In this document: positions 1-8,339 of the stretch, in pieces
How the letters are laid out: the number at the start of each line of letters is the position of its first letter
Numbering within the stretch: position 1 is the stretch's first letter
Source of the DNA: Lentisphaerota bacterium
GTDB taxonomy: Bacteria > Verrucomicrobiota > Lentisphaeria > Victivallales > Victivallaceae
Assembly (NCBI GenBank): GCA_015061725.1
Contig: SUVX01000039.1
Location: 1 to 35,105 of the forward strand
Length of the DNA stretch: 35,105 bases
Direction of reading: 5' to 3'
Translations under genes and position numbers: made by a program
The notes under the pieces: generated by a model
The model's input: the letters and a program-made list of their open reading frames with translations, nothing else
What the model was told of the DNA's origin: nothing
The model's database searches: none

Positions 1-133
1 CCAGCCGTATTCTGCGGCGCACCGATATCCGTTTTTGTCCGTTTTTGTCCGTTTTTGTCCGTTTTTAACGCGCCGCCCCACAAAGACAGCATGCCGCAGC
101 GGTTATACAAAACACCTATTTGACAAGTAACAC
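1..133 (-). repeat. Dispersed repeat element, partial copy (decamer part)
   Basis: Positions 1-117 match 31209-31325 with only about three substitutions. They include four 10-bp units (CCGTTTTTGT type) at 29-68 and the stretch coding GMLSLWGG. The hairpin half of the element would lie left of position 1. It is read in frame within the prepilin gene that starts at 227. Confidence 0.85.
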
Positions 134-227
134 TCACCAGCAGTTCTATGAGAGTAAAGGGAGAGTGTTTCTTTTCCGGCTTGCAGCCAGACATGGAACG
201 GACAAATTGCATTTGTTTTTGTTTCAT
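1..227 (-). CDS. Prepilin-type protein with in-frame repeat insertion (N-terminus only, cut by left edge)
   Basis: The frame is open from an ATG at 227 to the window edge (75 codons, no stop). AAGGAGA lies about 9 nt upstream, so the start is well supported. The product begins with about 30 residues ending in KKHSP, then FTLIELLVS, the start of a type IV prepilin / pseudopilin signal (Glu at +5). The normal hydrophobic [10 protein letters not shown] helix does not follow. Instead come [19 protein letters not shown] and KTDKNGQKRTKTD, the same repeat-derived peptide found inside the prepilin gene at 30401-31408. A second FTLIEL plus the true helix is expected just left of the window. It follows the GH71-like gene by 41 nt on the same strand, so it is probably the last visible gene of the GH2 operon. 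The residue before FTLIEL is Pro rather than the usual Gly, so cleavage by prepilin peptidase is uncertain. Confidence 0.75.
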   Translation of the reverse strand, partial: MKQKQMQFVRSMSGCKPEKKHSPFTLIELLVSVTCQIGVLYNRCGMLSLWGGALKTDKNGQKRTKTDIGAPQNTA

Positions 228-268
228 AATAAAAATCTCCTTGAAAATGGGTGAATATTGATCTGTTT

Positions 269-3200
269 TTAAAATCCCGGAGCATGAACAGAAGATATAT
301 GGTGCAATATACCGGCAAACTTCTGTTCTCCCCTGCCCCCGAATGCGGAAATTGTCAGCCAGCGGGGAATACCCCGGATTTTTATAAATTCAGATTGACC
401 GTCAAGCTGAAGTTTGACCGTTTGCCCATTGCAGGCAAAAACGATTTTCTGCCGCTTATTCGCAAGAAGAGCAAGTTTTGTCCGTGTTTTAAGCCTGTGA
501 GAAAGCGCACTCTGTAAATCATCCGGCGTATGACCGGCATACTCCAACTCCAAAAATCCCTTCACAATACTCAGGCGGAATCCATTGAGATAACGGGCTG
601 CGCCGATCTGTTCAAACAATATCTGATTTTTGCTGACATCAGACGGAGTGATTTCAAAGGTTATTTCAAAACCGTTCCGCGGCGGCAGAAAAGTATTGGG
701 TAAAAAGAGACCGCTGGTCCTTTTGCCATCAAACAGCAGCGCCCCCGCGCCATTAACGTTTTTTCTTTCAGGCGGTATGCCTGCACCTGAATAAACGGCA
801 GGAGATATCTGTCCGGATAATCCCCCCTCAAATCCTGTGGCAGTCCCGAGCGGTCCCCCGGCATTGGCATAAAAATCACGTCCCGCCGATGTTGAAAGGA
901 TCGTGCCGCTGCGCAAGTTTGCCAAATCATAGCGGATTTTCGCAACTCTTTCAGCAGGAAGAGAAAATCTTTGAACACCCTTCAAGTCGCTGTAAGCTGT
1001 GACCGGAATGAATTTTCCTTTTATCACAGAAGCGGCAGGTCTGCTCCACCAGACTTTTCCTGAATTGGAAACACAGCGGACTGCCAGCATTGCTTCGGGC
1101 TGTGTAACACGAACCGTCTGCAGGAAACGGACACTGTTCCGGTTCAATGCCAGCGGCAGCAGCAGCACTTTGGGCGCGTGTTCTATTGTCAGACTCAGCG
1201 TATCATCAAAAACCTTACAGAAAAGTTGATTTTCAACAACTTCAGAAAGTTTGATCTTCCATTCATAATTTCTGCCTTTATCTTTGCCGCTTAAACGAAC
1301 TCCGGAAACAGTAAGAACGGCAGAATCAAGTTTGTTCTCCGGAACTCTTATCAATTTATCGTGACACCAGCGCCCCTCACGCACCCGTCCTTTGAGTTCA
1401 CGGGGGATCTGCCGGGCAGTTTTGTTGTAAGAAGAGTGTTCAAAAAACACCGCTTCAGGACATTCAAGTTTATAGCTGTGCAGCAAAATACCATTCATCA
1501 TCCGGAAAGATAATTTGAAAAAACTCATCCCGGGAGTATTCTGACCAAATTCATTCAGGGAATCAAAAGCAAAAAGATCCTGACTGTTCTGCACGATTTC
1601 CACAGCATTCAACGGTTCAGAAAACTTCAGATCAACTGACACATTCATCAATTTGTTTCCCCGGGCATCAACTCCGGCAGGACTGAACTGTACCTGCGGT
1701 TTTTCCGCTTTGAGCAAATTCCGCAAGGGGGTTGAAAACCAGGAGTAATCAACCGAAACCGTACCTCTCAAGGCAGTCGGCGGAAGTCCGTTGACGGTTT
1801 TCCGGTGTTTTTTATAATTGATGATCAGACGCGGCACCAGTGCCGTTGTCCGGCCTTGTGAAACAGTCGGGAAACGCAGCGTATGATCCCGCATGACAGA
1901 GCTGTCAAACTTCAATTCAGGAGACTTGAAAACAACCTTGCCGTTCTGATCAAGAATCTCAGCAACAAGGGAATAATCCTCTTTTGCGCCATCGGGAACA
2001 TTCAACAGTTCCAATTCGTATTCCTGACCGCAGCTCAACTGCCGGTTGGCACTGACGATCAAATTCGGAAGACTCCCGTCATCTCCGGCAAGGGGAACGA
2101 TTTTTCTGTTGCACACCTTATCTTTCCAATACTTGAGAATCCGGGCATTTGCCATAGGTTTGGCAACGGTCGGCTCAATGTTGGTGTTTTCGTTGGTTTC
2201 ATCCCACTCAAAGGTACACAGCATATCCACCTTGTGCTTTTCGCAGAGTTCCAGATAGCCGCGCAGCGTTTTGGTGCCGTCAGAGTCAAGAGTCTGCGAA
2301 GCATTGCAGTTGAAATACCCCTGCACAACTTTCCACGCAAAAATCTTTTTTCCATTGCCGGAAGCGGCACAGGCGGCACCGAAAATCGGCATAAGTATTT
2401 CATCGTAGTATTTATACGCAAGATGACGCCGCTGATTTCCGGAATAATACGCATACTCTATACCGTCTGCCGTTTCCAGATGCTTGCAGAGATGATCAAA
2501 ATATTTCAACACAGAAGTTGCCCGGATTCTGCCGGTATGGGCAAATTCGATTTCCGGCCAGAGCCCGGCACCGTTGCCGTCGATATCGGCGATATAACTT
2601 ATCCGGCTTTTACCTGCTGTTTCCACTTCTTGAAAAAATGCGGCAATGTCCCGTGGAGAACGTTTGTCGGCACCGTAACACAGCACCAGAGGTTTACCGT
2701 TGAAACGCAGAGTATGCGGAGAAGAAAACGCCCGCTGCAAATATTCTTTTTTCGGCAATTTCGCCCGGAGCTTTGTCGCATCGCCGCCGGGCAGATGCAC
2801 ATTGGGCAGCAGTGTCGGAATAATATAAAAATCCCGGTTGTCAACAAGTTTTACAGCATCAAAAGGACGCTCTCTTACGACATCACCCATGAAGAAATTA
2901 ACGCCGTCCATGCCGGAAAGTTTCATAATTTCAAAACTTCTGCCGAGACTTGCCGGAACAAAAAGAGATTTATCATAAAATTTTCTGTCGGCAAACAGCT
3001 GCCTGTCACGCCAGACCTTATCCGTATACCACAACCGGGCGCTGCGGAAAATAACGGACTCTGTAACCAGAAGCGGATACGGCAATGTTCTTTTCCGCGA
3101 CCGGGCAAGTTCCCGCACCCGGACCATCAATTTGTCGCCGAGAGCAAAATCCTCTGCCGAACCGCGGCGCACCTGCCGGACGGCATTGCGGAATTCAGAA

Positions 3201-3271
3201 AAATATCCGGCAGATCCGGCAAAACAAACGCCACCCGAACACATTGATAAAATCAAAAAAATATACCGCAT
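269..3271 (-). CDS. Secreted GH71-like glycoside hydrolase with C-terminal LamG-like domain
   Basis: The 1000-residue product has an N-terminal signal peptide (MRYIFLILSMCSGGVCFA). Residues about 60-375 resemble the (beta/alpha)8 barrel of GH71/GH99-type enzymes: SGMDGVNFF (119-127), IIPTLLPNVH (150-159), GKPLVLCYG (192-200), and FEWDETNENTNIEP (354-367), which matches the family's W-N-D-x-x-E-x-T-x-I-E-P region. Residues about 400-830 are beta-rich and unassigned. Residues about 850-990 look like a concanavalin/LamG domain (ALLFDGKRTSGLFLP, FEITFEI, FAGILHHISSV). Likely role: extracellular or periplasmic attack on an alpha-glucan or mannan-like glycan; the substrate cannot be told. The start has AAGGAG 5-6 nt upstream. 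It lies 19 nt after the GH2 gene and is almost certainly cotranscribed with it. GH71 membership is inferred from the motif only; GH99-like families are alternatives. Confidence 0.7.
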   Translation of the reverse strand: MRYIFLILSMCSGGVCFAGSAGYFSEFRNAVRQVRRGSAEDFALGDKLMVRVRELARSRKRTLPYPLLVTESVIFRSARLWYTDKVWRDRQLFADRKFYDKSLFVPASLGRSFEIMKLSGMDGVNFFMGDVVRERPFDAVKLVDNRDFYIIPTLLPNVHLPGGDATKLRAKLPKKEYLQRAFSSPHTLRFNGKPLVLCYGADKRSPRDIAAFFQEVETAGKSRISYIADIDGNGAGLWPEIEFAHTGRIRATSVLKYFDHLCKHLETADGIEYAYYSGNQRRHLAYKYYDEILMPIFGAACAASGNGKKIFAWKVVQGYFNCNASQTLDSDGTKTLRGYLELCEKHKVDMLCTFEWDETNENTNIEPTVAKPMANARILKYWKDKVCNRKIVPLAGDDGSLPNLIVSANRQLSCGQEYELELLNVPDGAKEDYSLVAEILDQNGKVVFKSPELKFDSSVMRDHTLRFPTVSQGRTTALVPRLIINYKKHRKTVNGLPPTALRGTVSVDYSWFSTPLRNLLKAEKPQVQFSPAGVDARGNKLMNVSVDLKFSEPLNAVEIVQNSQDLFAFDSLNEFGQNTPGMSFFKLSFRMMNGILLHSYKLECPEAVFFEHSSYNKTARQIPRELKGRVREGRWCHDKLIRVPENKLDSAVLTVSGVRLSGKDKGRNYEWKIKLSEVVENQLFCKVFDDTLSLTIEHAPKVLLLPLALNRNSVRFLQTVRVTQPEAMLAVRCVSNSGKVWWSRPAASVIKGKFIPVTAYSDLKGVQRFSLPAERVAKIRYDLANLRSGTILSTSAGRDFYANAGGPLGTATGFEGGLSGQISPAVYSGAGIPPERKNVNGAGALLFDGKRTSGLFLPNTFLPPRNGFEITFEITPSDVSKNQILFEQIGAARYLNGFRLSIVKGFLELEYAGHTPDDLQSALSHRLKTRTKLALLANKRQKIVFACNGQTVKLQLDGQSEFIKIRGIPRWLTISAFGGRGEQKFAGILHHISSVHAPGF

Positions 3272-3290
3272 TGCAGGCTCCTTTTTACTT

Positions 3291-4910
3291 TTATTTTCCG
3301 GATTTTTCTTTCAGCAGATCGGTCACAACGTTCCAGGCTAATTTGGGACGGCGGTATTCATCCAGGATTCCTTTGTTGTTGAATCCCCTTGCGCGTCCGA
3401 AAATCTGACGTCCGCTGACGTAGGAACGGGTATCGGCAAAATGCCAGATCGAAATTCCGGCACAGTCGTCGTGCGTCAAAACATAATCGCAGCACTCGTG
3501 CAGGAGTTCTGCCTGATATTCTTCAGACCAATACGTCTTGAGAGGATCGCGGAATCCGAGCAGGGCTTCAGCGCCGATCTCTGTTATAAGAAAAGGTTTA
3601 TCTTTGGGCATGGCATCTGAAAGTTCCTGAAGCCGAATCCTGACCCGGTCATTGGTATTGATCGTTTCAGTACAGGAATCATACCATCCGGGATAAGGAT
3701 TCATTGCAACAATATCCACAATGTCTGTTGTCACATCCTTTTCATAACGATTTGAGGCAAAAGTAATCAGCACATGTGCATCCACAGAGCGTATCTTATC
3801 ATACAAGGATTTGATAACATGACGGGTTGCCTCAAATTCACAGTAATTCTCATTGAGAAATCCCCTGATGATGATACAGGGGTGATTGAAGTTCTGCAGC
3901 GTGACACGCTCCACCTGTTCCAACTGACGCGCGAGGAATTTTTCATCGTGCAGCAGCGGCGGCTTGACGCCCCAGCCGATCGTCTCCTCCCAGACCAGAA
4001 ATCCCATTTTATCACACAACTCAAGAAAAGCGGCGCGCTGCGGATAGTGGCTGCCGCGGATATAATTGAATTTGTTTTCTTTAAGCAGACGCAAATCTGC
4101 TGCAATCAACTGCGCGGGCATGGCGGCACCGACTTCAGGATGGCTTTCGTGACGGTTGAAACCGACAAGTTTCAGAACTTTTCCGTTAAGCAGGATATTT
4201 CTGCCCTCTGTCCGGACTTCACGGATACCGAAAGTTTCTGTCACCTCATCGCAGCCGGTCATAAAGGTAAGGGTATGCAGATTGGGTTCTTCATCGCTCC
4301 AGAGTTTGAATTGCGGCAGAGAAAAAGTTTCATCGTATATGCCGTTTGAAACGGTGACTTCTTTCACAAATCCGGTATCAAAAACCAGACAGGCACTGCC
4401 GGAATAATTACCGGCAACACTTGCCTGAACGCGGATCGTACCATTTTTGTAATCTTCTGTTGAAATCATTACGCGCCGGATGTAAGTTTCCGGCAGCCGC
4501 GTCAATGTCACATCCCCGTAAATTCCGCCGTAACCGTAAAAGTCAAAAAAGGGATCAAAATCCTCATTGAAACGGTTGTCCATAACAACGGCAAGTTCGT
4601 GCCAGTCTTCCGGACCTGCATCAAAAACAAAACTTTCGGGCATGTAGGCATAGGGCGCGGAACCGATGTTTCTGCCGTCCCAGAAAATCTCACCTTTAAG
4701 TCCCAGACCATCAATAAAGAGTTTTACAGTTCCACCGGCAAAAACTTTGCGCTTGACAACGGCATATCCCCGTTTGCCGCAATGAGGCTCCATCAAGTCA
4801 AAACATCCGGGAACAACGGTGAACTCCGGGGTAACGAAAGGGGGAACCGGCTGCGTATTGCCGTAAAAAGCAAACTCCCAAACACCATTCAAAGTTTCTG
4901 TGTAACGCAT
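3291..4910 (-). CDS. Glycoside hydrolase family 2 (beta-glucuronidase/galactosidase-like)
   Basis: The 539-residue product has the GH2 order: jelly-roll sugar-binding domain (1-135, LNGVWEF, GGIYGDVTLTRLP), immunoglobulin-like domain (about 140-235), then the TIM barrel. Landmarks are GFNRHESHPEVG (NRHE at 252-255), RGSHYPQ and NPYPGWY. The acid/base Glu is about E354 in NHPCIIIRGFLNEN, and the nucleophile is about E444 in KPFLITEIGAEAL, which resembles the TEYGA of beta-glucuronidases. No signal peptide is seen, so it probably acts in the cytoplasm on imported oligosaccharides. It is shorter than LacZ and close to GUS length. Odd point: Arg stands where most GH2 enzymes have Trp before the acid/base segment. 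It is the first gene of the operon and is divergent from an AraC regulator. Start ATG at 4910 follows AAGG. Confidence 0.88.
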   Translation of the reverse strand: MRYTETLNGVWEFAFYGNTQPVPPFVTPEFTVVPGCFDLMEPHCGKRGYAVVKRKVFAGGTVKLFIDGLGLKGEIFWDGRNIGSAPYAYMPESFVFDAGPEDWHELAVVMDNRFNEDFDPFFDFYGYGGIYGDVTLTRLPETYIRRVMISTEDYKNGTIRVQASVAGNYSGSACLVFDTGFVKEVTVSNGIYDETFSLPQFKLWSDEEPNLHTLTFMTGCDEVTETFGIREVRTEGRNILLNGKVLKLVGFNRHESHPEVGAAMPAQLIAADLRLLKENKFNYIRGSHYPQRAAFLELCDKMGFLVWEETIGWGVKPPLLHDEKFLARQLEQVERVTLQNFNHPCIIIRGFLNENYCEFEATRHVIKSLYDKIRSVDAHVLITFASNRYEKDVTTDIVDIVAMNPYPGWYDSCTETINTNDRVRIRLQELSDAMPKDKPFLITEIGAEALLGFRDPLKTYWSEEYQAELLHECCDYVLTHDDCAGISIWHFADTRSYVSGRQIFGRARGFNNKGILDEYRRPKLAWNVVTDLLKEKSGK

Positions 4911-4948
4911 TTTTTTAACCTTGCAATGAAAAAAATTATTTTTGTCTG

Positions 4949-4977
4949 TTGCAAATTATACTCTTTCATGCTACATT
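4949..4977 (+). promoter_or_regulatory. Promoter of the divergent AraC-type regulator
   Basis: TTGCAA (4949-4954), 17 nt, TACATT (4972-4977), about 43 nt before the regulator start. It is weaker than the opposing promoter and shares almost all its bases with it, so only one polymerase could bind at a time. Confidence 0.45.
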
Positions 4978-4983
4978 TAGCAA
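4955..4983 (-). promoter_or_regulatory. Promoter of the GH2 operon
   Basis: Read on the minus strand, TTGCTA (4983-4978) and TATAAT (4960-4955) are separated by exactly 17 nt, close to the sigma-70 consensus, about 45 nt upstream of the GH2 start. It interlocks with the promoter proposed for the AraC gene. Confidence 0.65.
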
Positions 4984-5019
4984 GAGTATTATTTTAACAT
5001 CAAATGGTATTTTTTTAAC

Positions 5020-5841
5020 ATGAAAAGTTCCAGAAAACATATTTTCTGGCGTGGTCCTGAGTACAGTCACGATCTTTTTGTCCGCAGCTGCGGGGAATTT
5101 GTACTGATTCCCCCCGACAGGGAACGGATACGGCACATACCTGATTTCGGAGAAATTTTCTGGCCGCTGTCGGGGCAGTGTTCATTTTTTTACAGGAACA
5201 GAAAATATCTGCTCCGTCCCGGACAAATCTGGTACTATCCCCCGGGATCTTTACACGATTACAGACCCGTTTCCCCATTTCACTACTGCTGGATGACTGT
5301 TGGCGGAGATGCTGCGGACCAATTCTTTTCTCTGTTGGGGATAAAACCCGGTCTCAACAAAGCGGGCATCTGTCCGCAGCAGCAGTTTGCGTCCCTGGGA
5401 AGAGATTGTGTATTTCATTCCACATCCCACAGGATCAATGCGCTGACGACGGCATTTAAAATACTGCTGCAGATATACTTTCCGGAACAGACAAGAGAAA
5501 ATGCGGGAAATTCGGCGATGGAATACGCCAAAACGCTGATAGACTCCTCTTTTGATGACCCGGATCTCGGTTCCGGACAGATTGCCGATGTTCTGCACAT
5601 GCACCGGGCAAGTTTCAGCAGGGCTTTTTCAAAAACCTTTCAAATGACCGCCTCGGATTACATCACTCAAATCAGACTTGAACATGCTGTCAAAGAACTG
5701 ACTTCCACCAATTTGCCGATTAAAAATATAGCCAAAACATGCGGTTTTGCTTCAGCCAACTACTTTTCAAAAGTTTTCATCAGACAACACGGCATATCCC
5801 CGCAGAAATTCCGGGAACAGTTCAATGGTAAAGATGATTGA
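5020..5841 (+). CDS. AraC-family transcriptional regulator
   Basis: The 273-residue product has an N-terminal cupin-like sensing domain (about 20-110; FWPLSGQCSFFY, LLRPGQIWYYPPGSLHDY) and a C-terminal double helix-turn-helix of the AraC/XylS type (about 170-270). The latter has SGQIADVLHMHRASFSRAFSK as first helix pair and IKNIAKTCGFASANYFSKVF followed by HGISPQKFRE as second. This arrangement is typical of sugar-responsive activators. The divergent GH2-GH71 operon is the obvious target, separated by 109 nt holding both promoters. No clear Shine-Dalgarno sequence precedes the ATG (TTTTTTTAAC instead), so translation may be weak. The gene ends 8 nt from the convergent PLP-binding-protein gene. 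Confidence 0.88.
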   Translation: MKSSRKHIFWRGPEYSHDLFVRSCGEFVLIPPDRERIRHIPDFGEIFWPLSGQCSFFYRNRKYLLRPGQIWYYPPGSLHDYRPVSPFHYCWMTVGGDAADQFFSLLGIKPGLNKAGICPQQQFASLGRDCVFHSTSHRINALTTAFKILLQIYFPEQTRENAGNSAMEYAKTLIDSSFDDPDLGSGQIADVLHMHRASFSRAFSKTFQMTASDYITQIRLEHAVKELTSTNLPIKNIAKTCGFASANYFSKVFIRQHGISPQKFREQFNGKDD

Positions 5842-5849
5842 ATGATAAA

Positions 5850-6539
5850 TCAAATGACGGAAGTTTTGCCGAAAATAGCGGTGCCGACACGGACGATTGT
5901 GGAACCGGCGGCAATGGCATTGGCGTAATCTCCGCTCATACCCATTGAGAGAATGGGGAGAGTGATTCCAAGTTCCTGCTCCGCCTGTTTTTTTAATGCG
6001 GCAAGTCCCTTGAAAACGCTGTCAAGAACTTCCTGTGAAGCCTCAAAAGGCGCCATAGTCATCAGTCCGGAAAAGACAGCGTTGCGGCACTTTGCGGCAG
6101 CACGGGCGATTTCCATAAAATCAGCAGGGGTAACGCCGCCTTTGCTCAACTCGCCTGAAACGTTGACTTCTATCAGGAACTTGACTTTTCTCTGTTCCTC
6201 TCCGGCAATTCTATCCAGACGCTCAACGGCGGAAATATCTTCAACAGAGTGGATGACAGAAGCAAGTTTCACCGCTTTGCGGATTTTATTGGACTGCAAG
6301 GGTCCGATAAAGTGCCAGACGATATCCTCCGGCAGGGCGGCAACTTTTCTTTCCAATTCCTGTATACGGTTTTCTCCGAAATCGCGGATACCGATATCAT
6401 ACAAAGATGTGATATCCTCTTCAGGCATGGTCTTGCTGACTGCCAGAAGCAATATCTCCTGCGGATCTCTGCCGCAGGAAACGGCAATATCATCTATTTC
6501 ACGCCGCACAGAACGGTAATTGGCAGGAACATCTCTCAT
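5850..6539 (-). CDS. yggS: YggS/PLPBP-family pyridoxal phosphate homeostasis protein
   Basis: The 229-residue product is a full-length single-domain alanine-racemase-fold protein that binds pyridoxal 5'-phosphate without known enzymatic activity. It buffers PLP and affects amino-acid metabolism. Family marks: LLAVSKTMP with the PLP lysine at K36, FGENRIQE, WHFIGPLQSNK, VNVSGELSKGG, MSGDYANAI and GSTIVRVGTAIFG. The start overlaps the stop of the cysE-like gene by four bases (ATGA), with AAGGA about 9 nt upstream inside that gene, so the two are translationally coupled. It is the last gene of the seven-gene minus-strand run. Confidence 0.95.
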   Translation of the reverse strand: MRDVPANYRSVRREIDDIAVSCGRDPQEILLLAVSKTMPEEDITSLYDIGIRDFGENRIQELERKVAALPEDIVWHFIGPLQSNKIRKAVKLASVIHSVEDISAVERLDRIAGEEQRKVKFLIEVNVSGELSKGGVTPADFMEIARAAAKCRNAVFSGLMTMAPFEASQEVLDSVFKGLAALKKQAEQELGITLPILSMGMSGDYANAIAAGSTIVRVGTAIFGKTSVI

Positions 6540-7441
6540 AATTTGCGGTCCTTTGCAAACTTGAACATGTTTTCAGGCGGACGGGCGGTGATTTTGGTTC
6601 CGGCAGGCATACTTTCGGTCAGCCAGACGTTACCGCCGATGACGGAGTTATCGCCGATGGTGATATCTCCCAGCACGGATGCGCCGGAATAAATCGTCAC
6701 ATTATTGCCGATCGTGGGATGGCGTTTCAAACCCTTTATCAGCATACCGCAGGCATCTTTGGGGAAGTTGCCCGCGCCGAGCGTCACGCCCTGATAAATG
6801 CGGACGTTATTACCCAGCACTGCCGTTTCTCCGATTACGACACCGGTACCGTGGTCAATAAAAATACCGCGTCCCAACACAGCGCCGGGGTGAATGTCAA
6901 TTCCCGTGAGCATATGGGCGTGTTCCGTCATCATGCGGGGAATCAGCGGAATTTTTTCAGTATAAAGAATATGGGCAAGACGCTGAATGGTGATGGCTTT
7001 TATGCCCGGATAACTTAAAATAATTTCATCATAATTGGTTGCGGCAGGGTCTCCGGCATAAGCGGCGGCAACGTCTTCTTTGGCGATATTCCGCAGTCCG
7101 GGCAGAGCTTCAAGCAGAGCAAAAACCGCCTGTTCACACTTGCCGGATTTGCAGCTGCCGGAACACTCTTCACCTGTACTTTCGTGGCGGATGGCACGGC
7201 AGATCTGTCCGGCAAGGGCACTGCGGATTTCTGCTAAAAGAGCAACGGTATTGGGGGTTCCGGCATGGCGGTCAAAGCCGGGAAAAATCAATTCAAAAAG
7301 TTTTTCCGTCACGTCAATAACTTCGGCACGGCGGGGAAGATTATCCCCCTCTACCGGATTGATACCCACGCCGTCGGCATAAGTTTCTTCGATCAATCCG
7401 GCAATTTCTTTCAAACGGCTGATATCTGTACTGCGGTTCAT
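6536..7441 (-). CDS. cysE: Serine O-acetyltransferase (EpsC/CysE type)
   Basis: The 301-residue product acetylates L-serine with acetyl-CoA, the first step of cysteine synthesis. The N-terminal half is helical (about 1-185). The C-terminal left-handed beta-helix is built from hexapeptide repeats: TGIDIHPGAVLGRGIFIDHG, TGVVIGETAVLGNNVRIYQGVTLGA, HPTIGNNVTIYSGASVLGDITIG. The long helical N-terminus is typical of the EpsC subgroup found in Bacteroidetes and other gut bacteria. A small Cys-rich loop (ECSGSCKSGKCEQ, near residue 95) is unusual and could bind metal or respond to redox, but this is speculation. AAGGAG precedes the ATG. It lies 12 nt after yicC and overlaps the PLP-binding gene, which fits since O-acetylserine sulfhydrylase needs PLP. 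Confidence 0.95.
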   Translation of the reverse strand: MNRSTDISRLKEIAGLIEETYADGVGINPVEGDNLPRRAEVIDVTEKLFELIFPGFDRHAGTPNTVALLAEIRSALAGQICRAIRHESTGEECSGSCKSGKCEQAVFALLEALPGLRNIAKEDVAAAYAGDPAATNYDEIILSYPGIKAITIQRLAHILYTEKIPLIPRMMTEHAHMLTGIDIHPGAVLGRGIFIDHGTGVVIGETAVLGNNVRIYQGVTLGAGNFPKDACGMLIKGLKRHPTIGNNVTIYSGASVLGDITIGDNSVIGGNVWLTESMPAGTKITARPPENMFKFAKDRKL

Positions 7442-7453
7442 AAAACGCTCCTT

Positions 7454-8338
7454 TTATTCAACATTCTGAATCTGCTCGCGCACCTTTTCAAGTTCGCTTT
7501 TGAACTCAACGACCTGCGCGGAAACTGCGGGAATGCCCGCTTTATTGCCCAGGGTATTGATTTCACGGAACATCTCCTGAGCCAGAAAATCCAGACTGCG
7601 TCCCCGCGGGGAAGCATCTTCAAGATATTTGACAAACTGTTCAAAATGGCTTTTCAAACGGGTCACTTCTTCGGTCACATCGGCGCGGTCTGCGTAAAAA
7701 AGGACTTCACGCAAAAGCTGTTCCTCGCTTCCGGGAACGGGAATTTTTTCTGCTTCAAGCCGGGATAAAATCTTCTGTTTGATCTGCGCCGGAATCTCTG
7801 CAACCAAAGGTTCAATGACTGCAAGCAGTTCTTTGAGGTGGTTCAATCTGTTGTAAAGGTCTTTTTTGAGATTTTCCCCCTCGGTTCCGCGCATGGCATT
7901 GAATTTTTCAAAGGCTCCGGCAAGGACTTTTTCAAAAGTTTCAGATAATTCCGGTGAATCCGGGTCAATACTCTTAAAAGAAACAATTCCGGGAAGTGTC
8001 ATAAGTTTTTCAACATCAACACAATTCTTATCAAGTCCGACATTTGCACGCACACGCATACACTCAGAAATAAGAAGTTCCAGACGTTGAACATCTACAT
8101 TGGGTTCACCGGAAAATCCGCCGTTTTTCCCCTGAAGCGACACACGCACCTGAAGTGCGCCGCGTGAAATGTAATTGGCTGCCGTTTTGCGCACTTTATC
8201 CTCAAAAGCGGAACACTCCGACGGCAGATTGCAGCGGACTTCAAGCTGTTTGCGGTTGACGGAATTAACTTCAGCAGTCAGGAGCAGTCCGTCACCGAGA
8301 AGAGCCTCGGCTTTTCCGAATCCGGTCATACTGAGCAT
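7454..8338 (-). CDS. yicC: YicC family protein (putative endoribonuclease)
   Basis: The 294-residue product starts at MLSMTGFGKAEA, the hallmark YicC N-terminus. A longer upstream reading frame exists, but it runs through the preceding lipoprotein gene and is rejected. Other marks: EVNSVNRKQLEVRCNLP, a middle YicC_N domain, and the C-terminal DUF1732 segment EEVTRLKSHFEQFVKYL...PRGRSLDFLAQEMFREINTLGNKA. E. coli YicC has been reported to act as an endoribonuclease linked to small-RNA turnover; here the function is by homology only. Length equals the family norm. The start is one base from the end of the lipoprotein gene, with AGGAAGGA upstream, so the genes are coupled. Confidence 0.95.
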   Translation of the reverse strand: MLSMTGFGKAEALLGDGLLLTAEVNSVNRKQLEVRCNLPSECSAFEDKVRKTAANYISRGALQVRVSLQGKNGGFSGEPNVDVQRLELLISECMRVRANVGLDKNCVDVEKLMTLPGIVSFKSIDPDSPELSETFEKVLAGAFEKFNAMRGTEGENLKKDLYNRLNHLKELLAVIEPLVAEIPAQIKQKILSRLEAEKIPVPGSEEQLLREVLFYADRADVTEEVTRLKSHFEQFVKYLEDASPRGRSLDFLAQEMFREINTLGNKAGIPAVSAQVVEFKSELEKVREQIQNVE

Positions 8339-8339
8339 A

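Noticed and set aside
29..68. CRISPR-like short repeats
   Set aside because: 10-bp contiguous units without spacers; not a CRISPR array.
1883..3247. Long plus-strand frame (454 codons) antisense to the GH71-like gene
   Set aside because: No recognisable domain, low-complexity shadow of the opposite strand; the minus frame has a signal peptide, RBS and family motifs.
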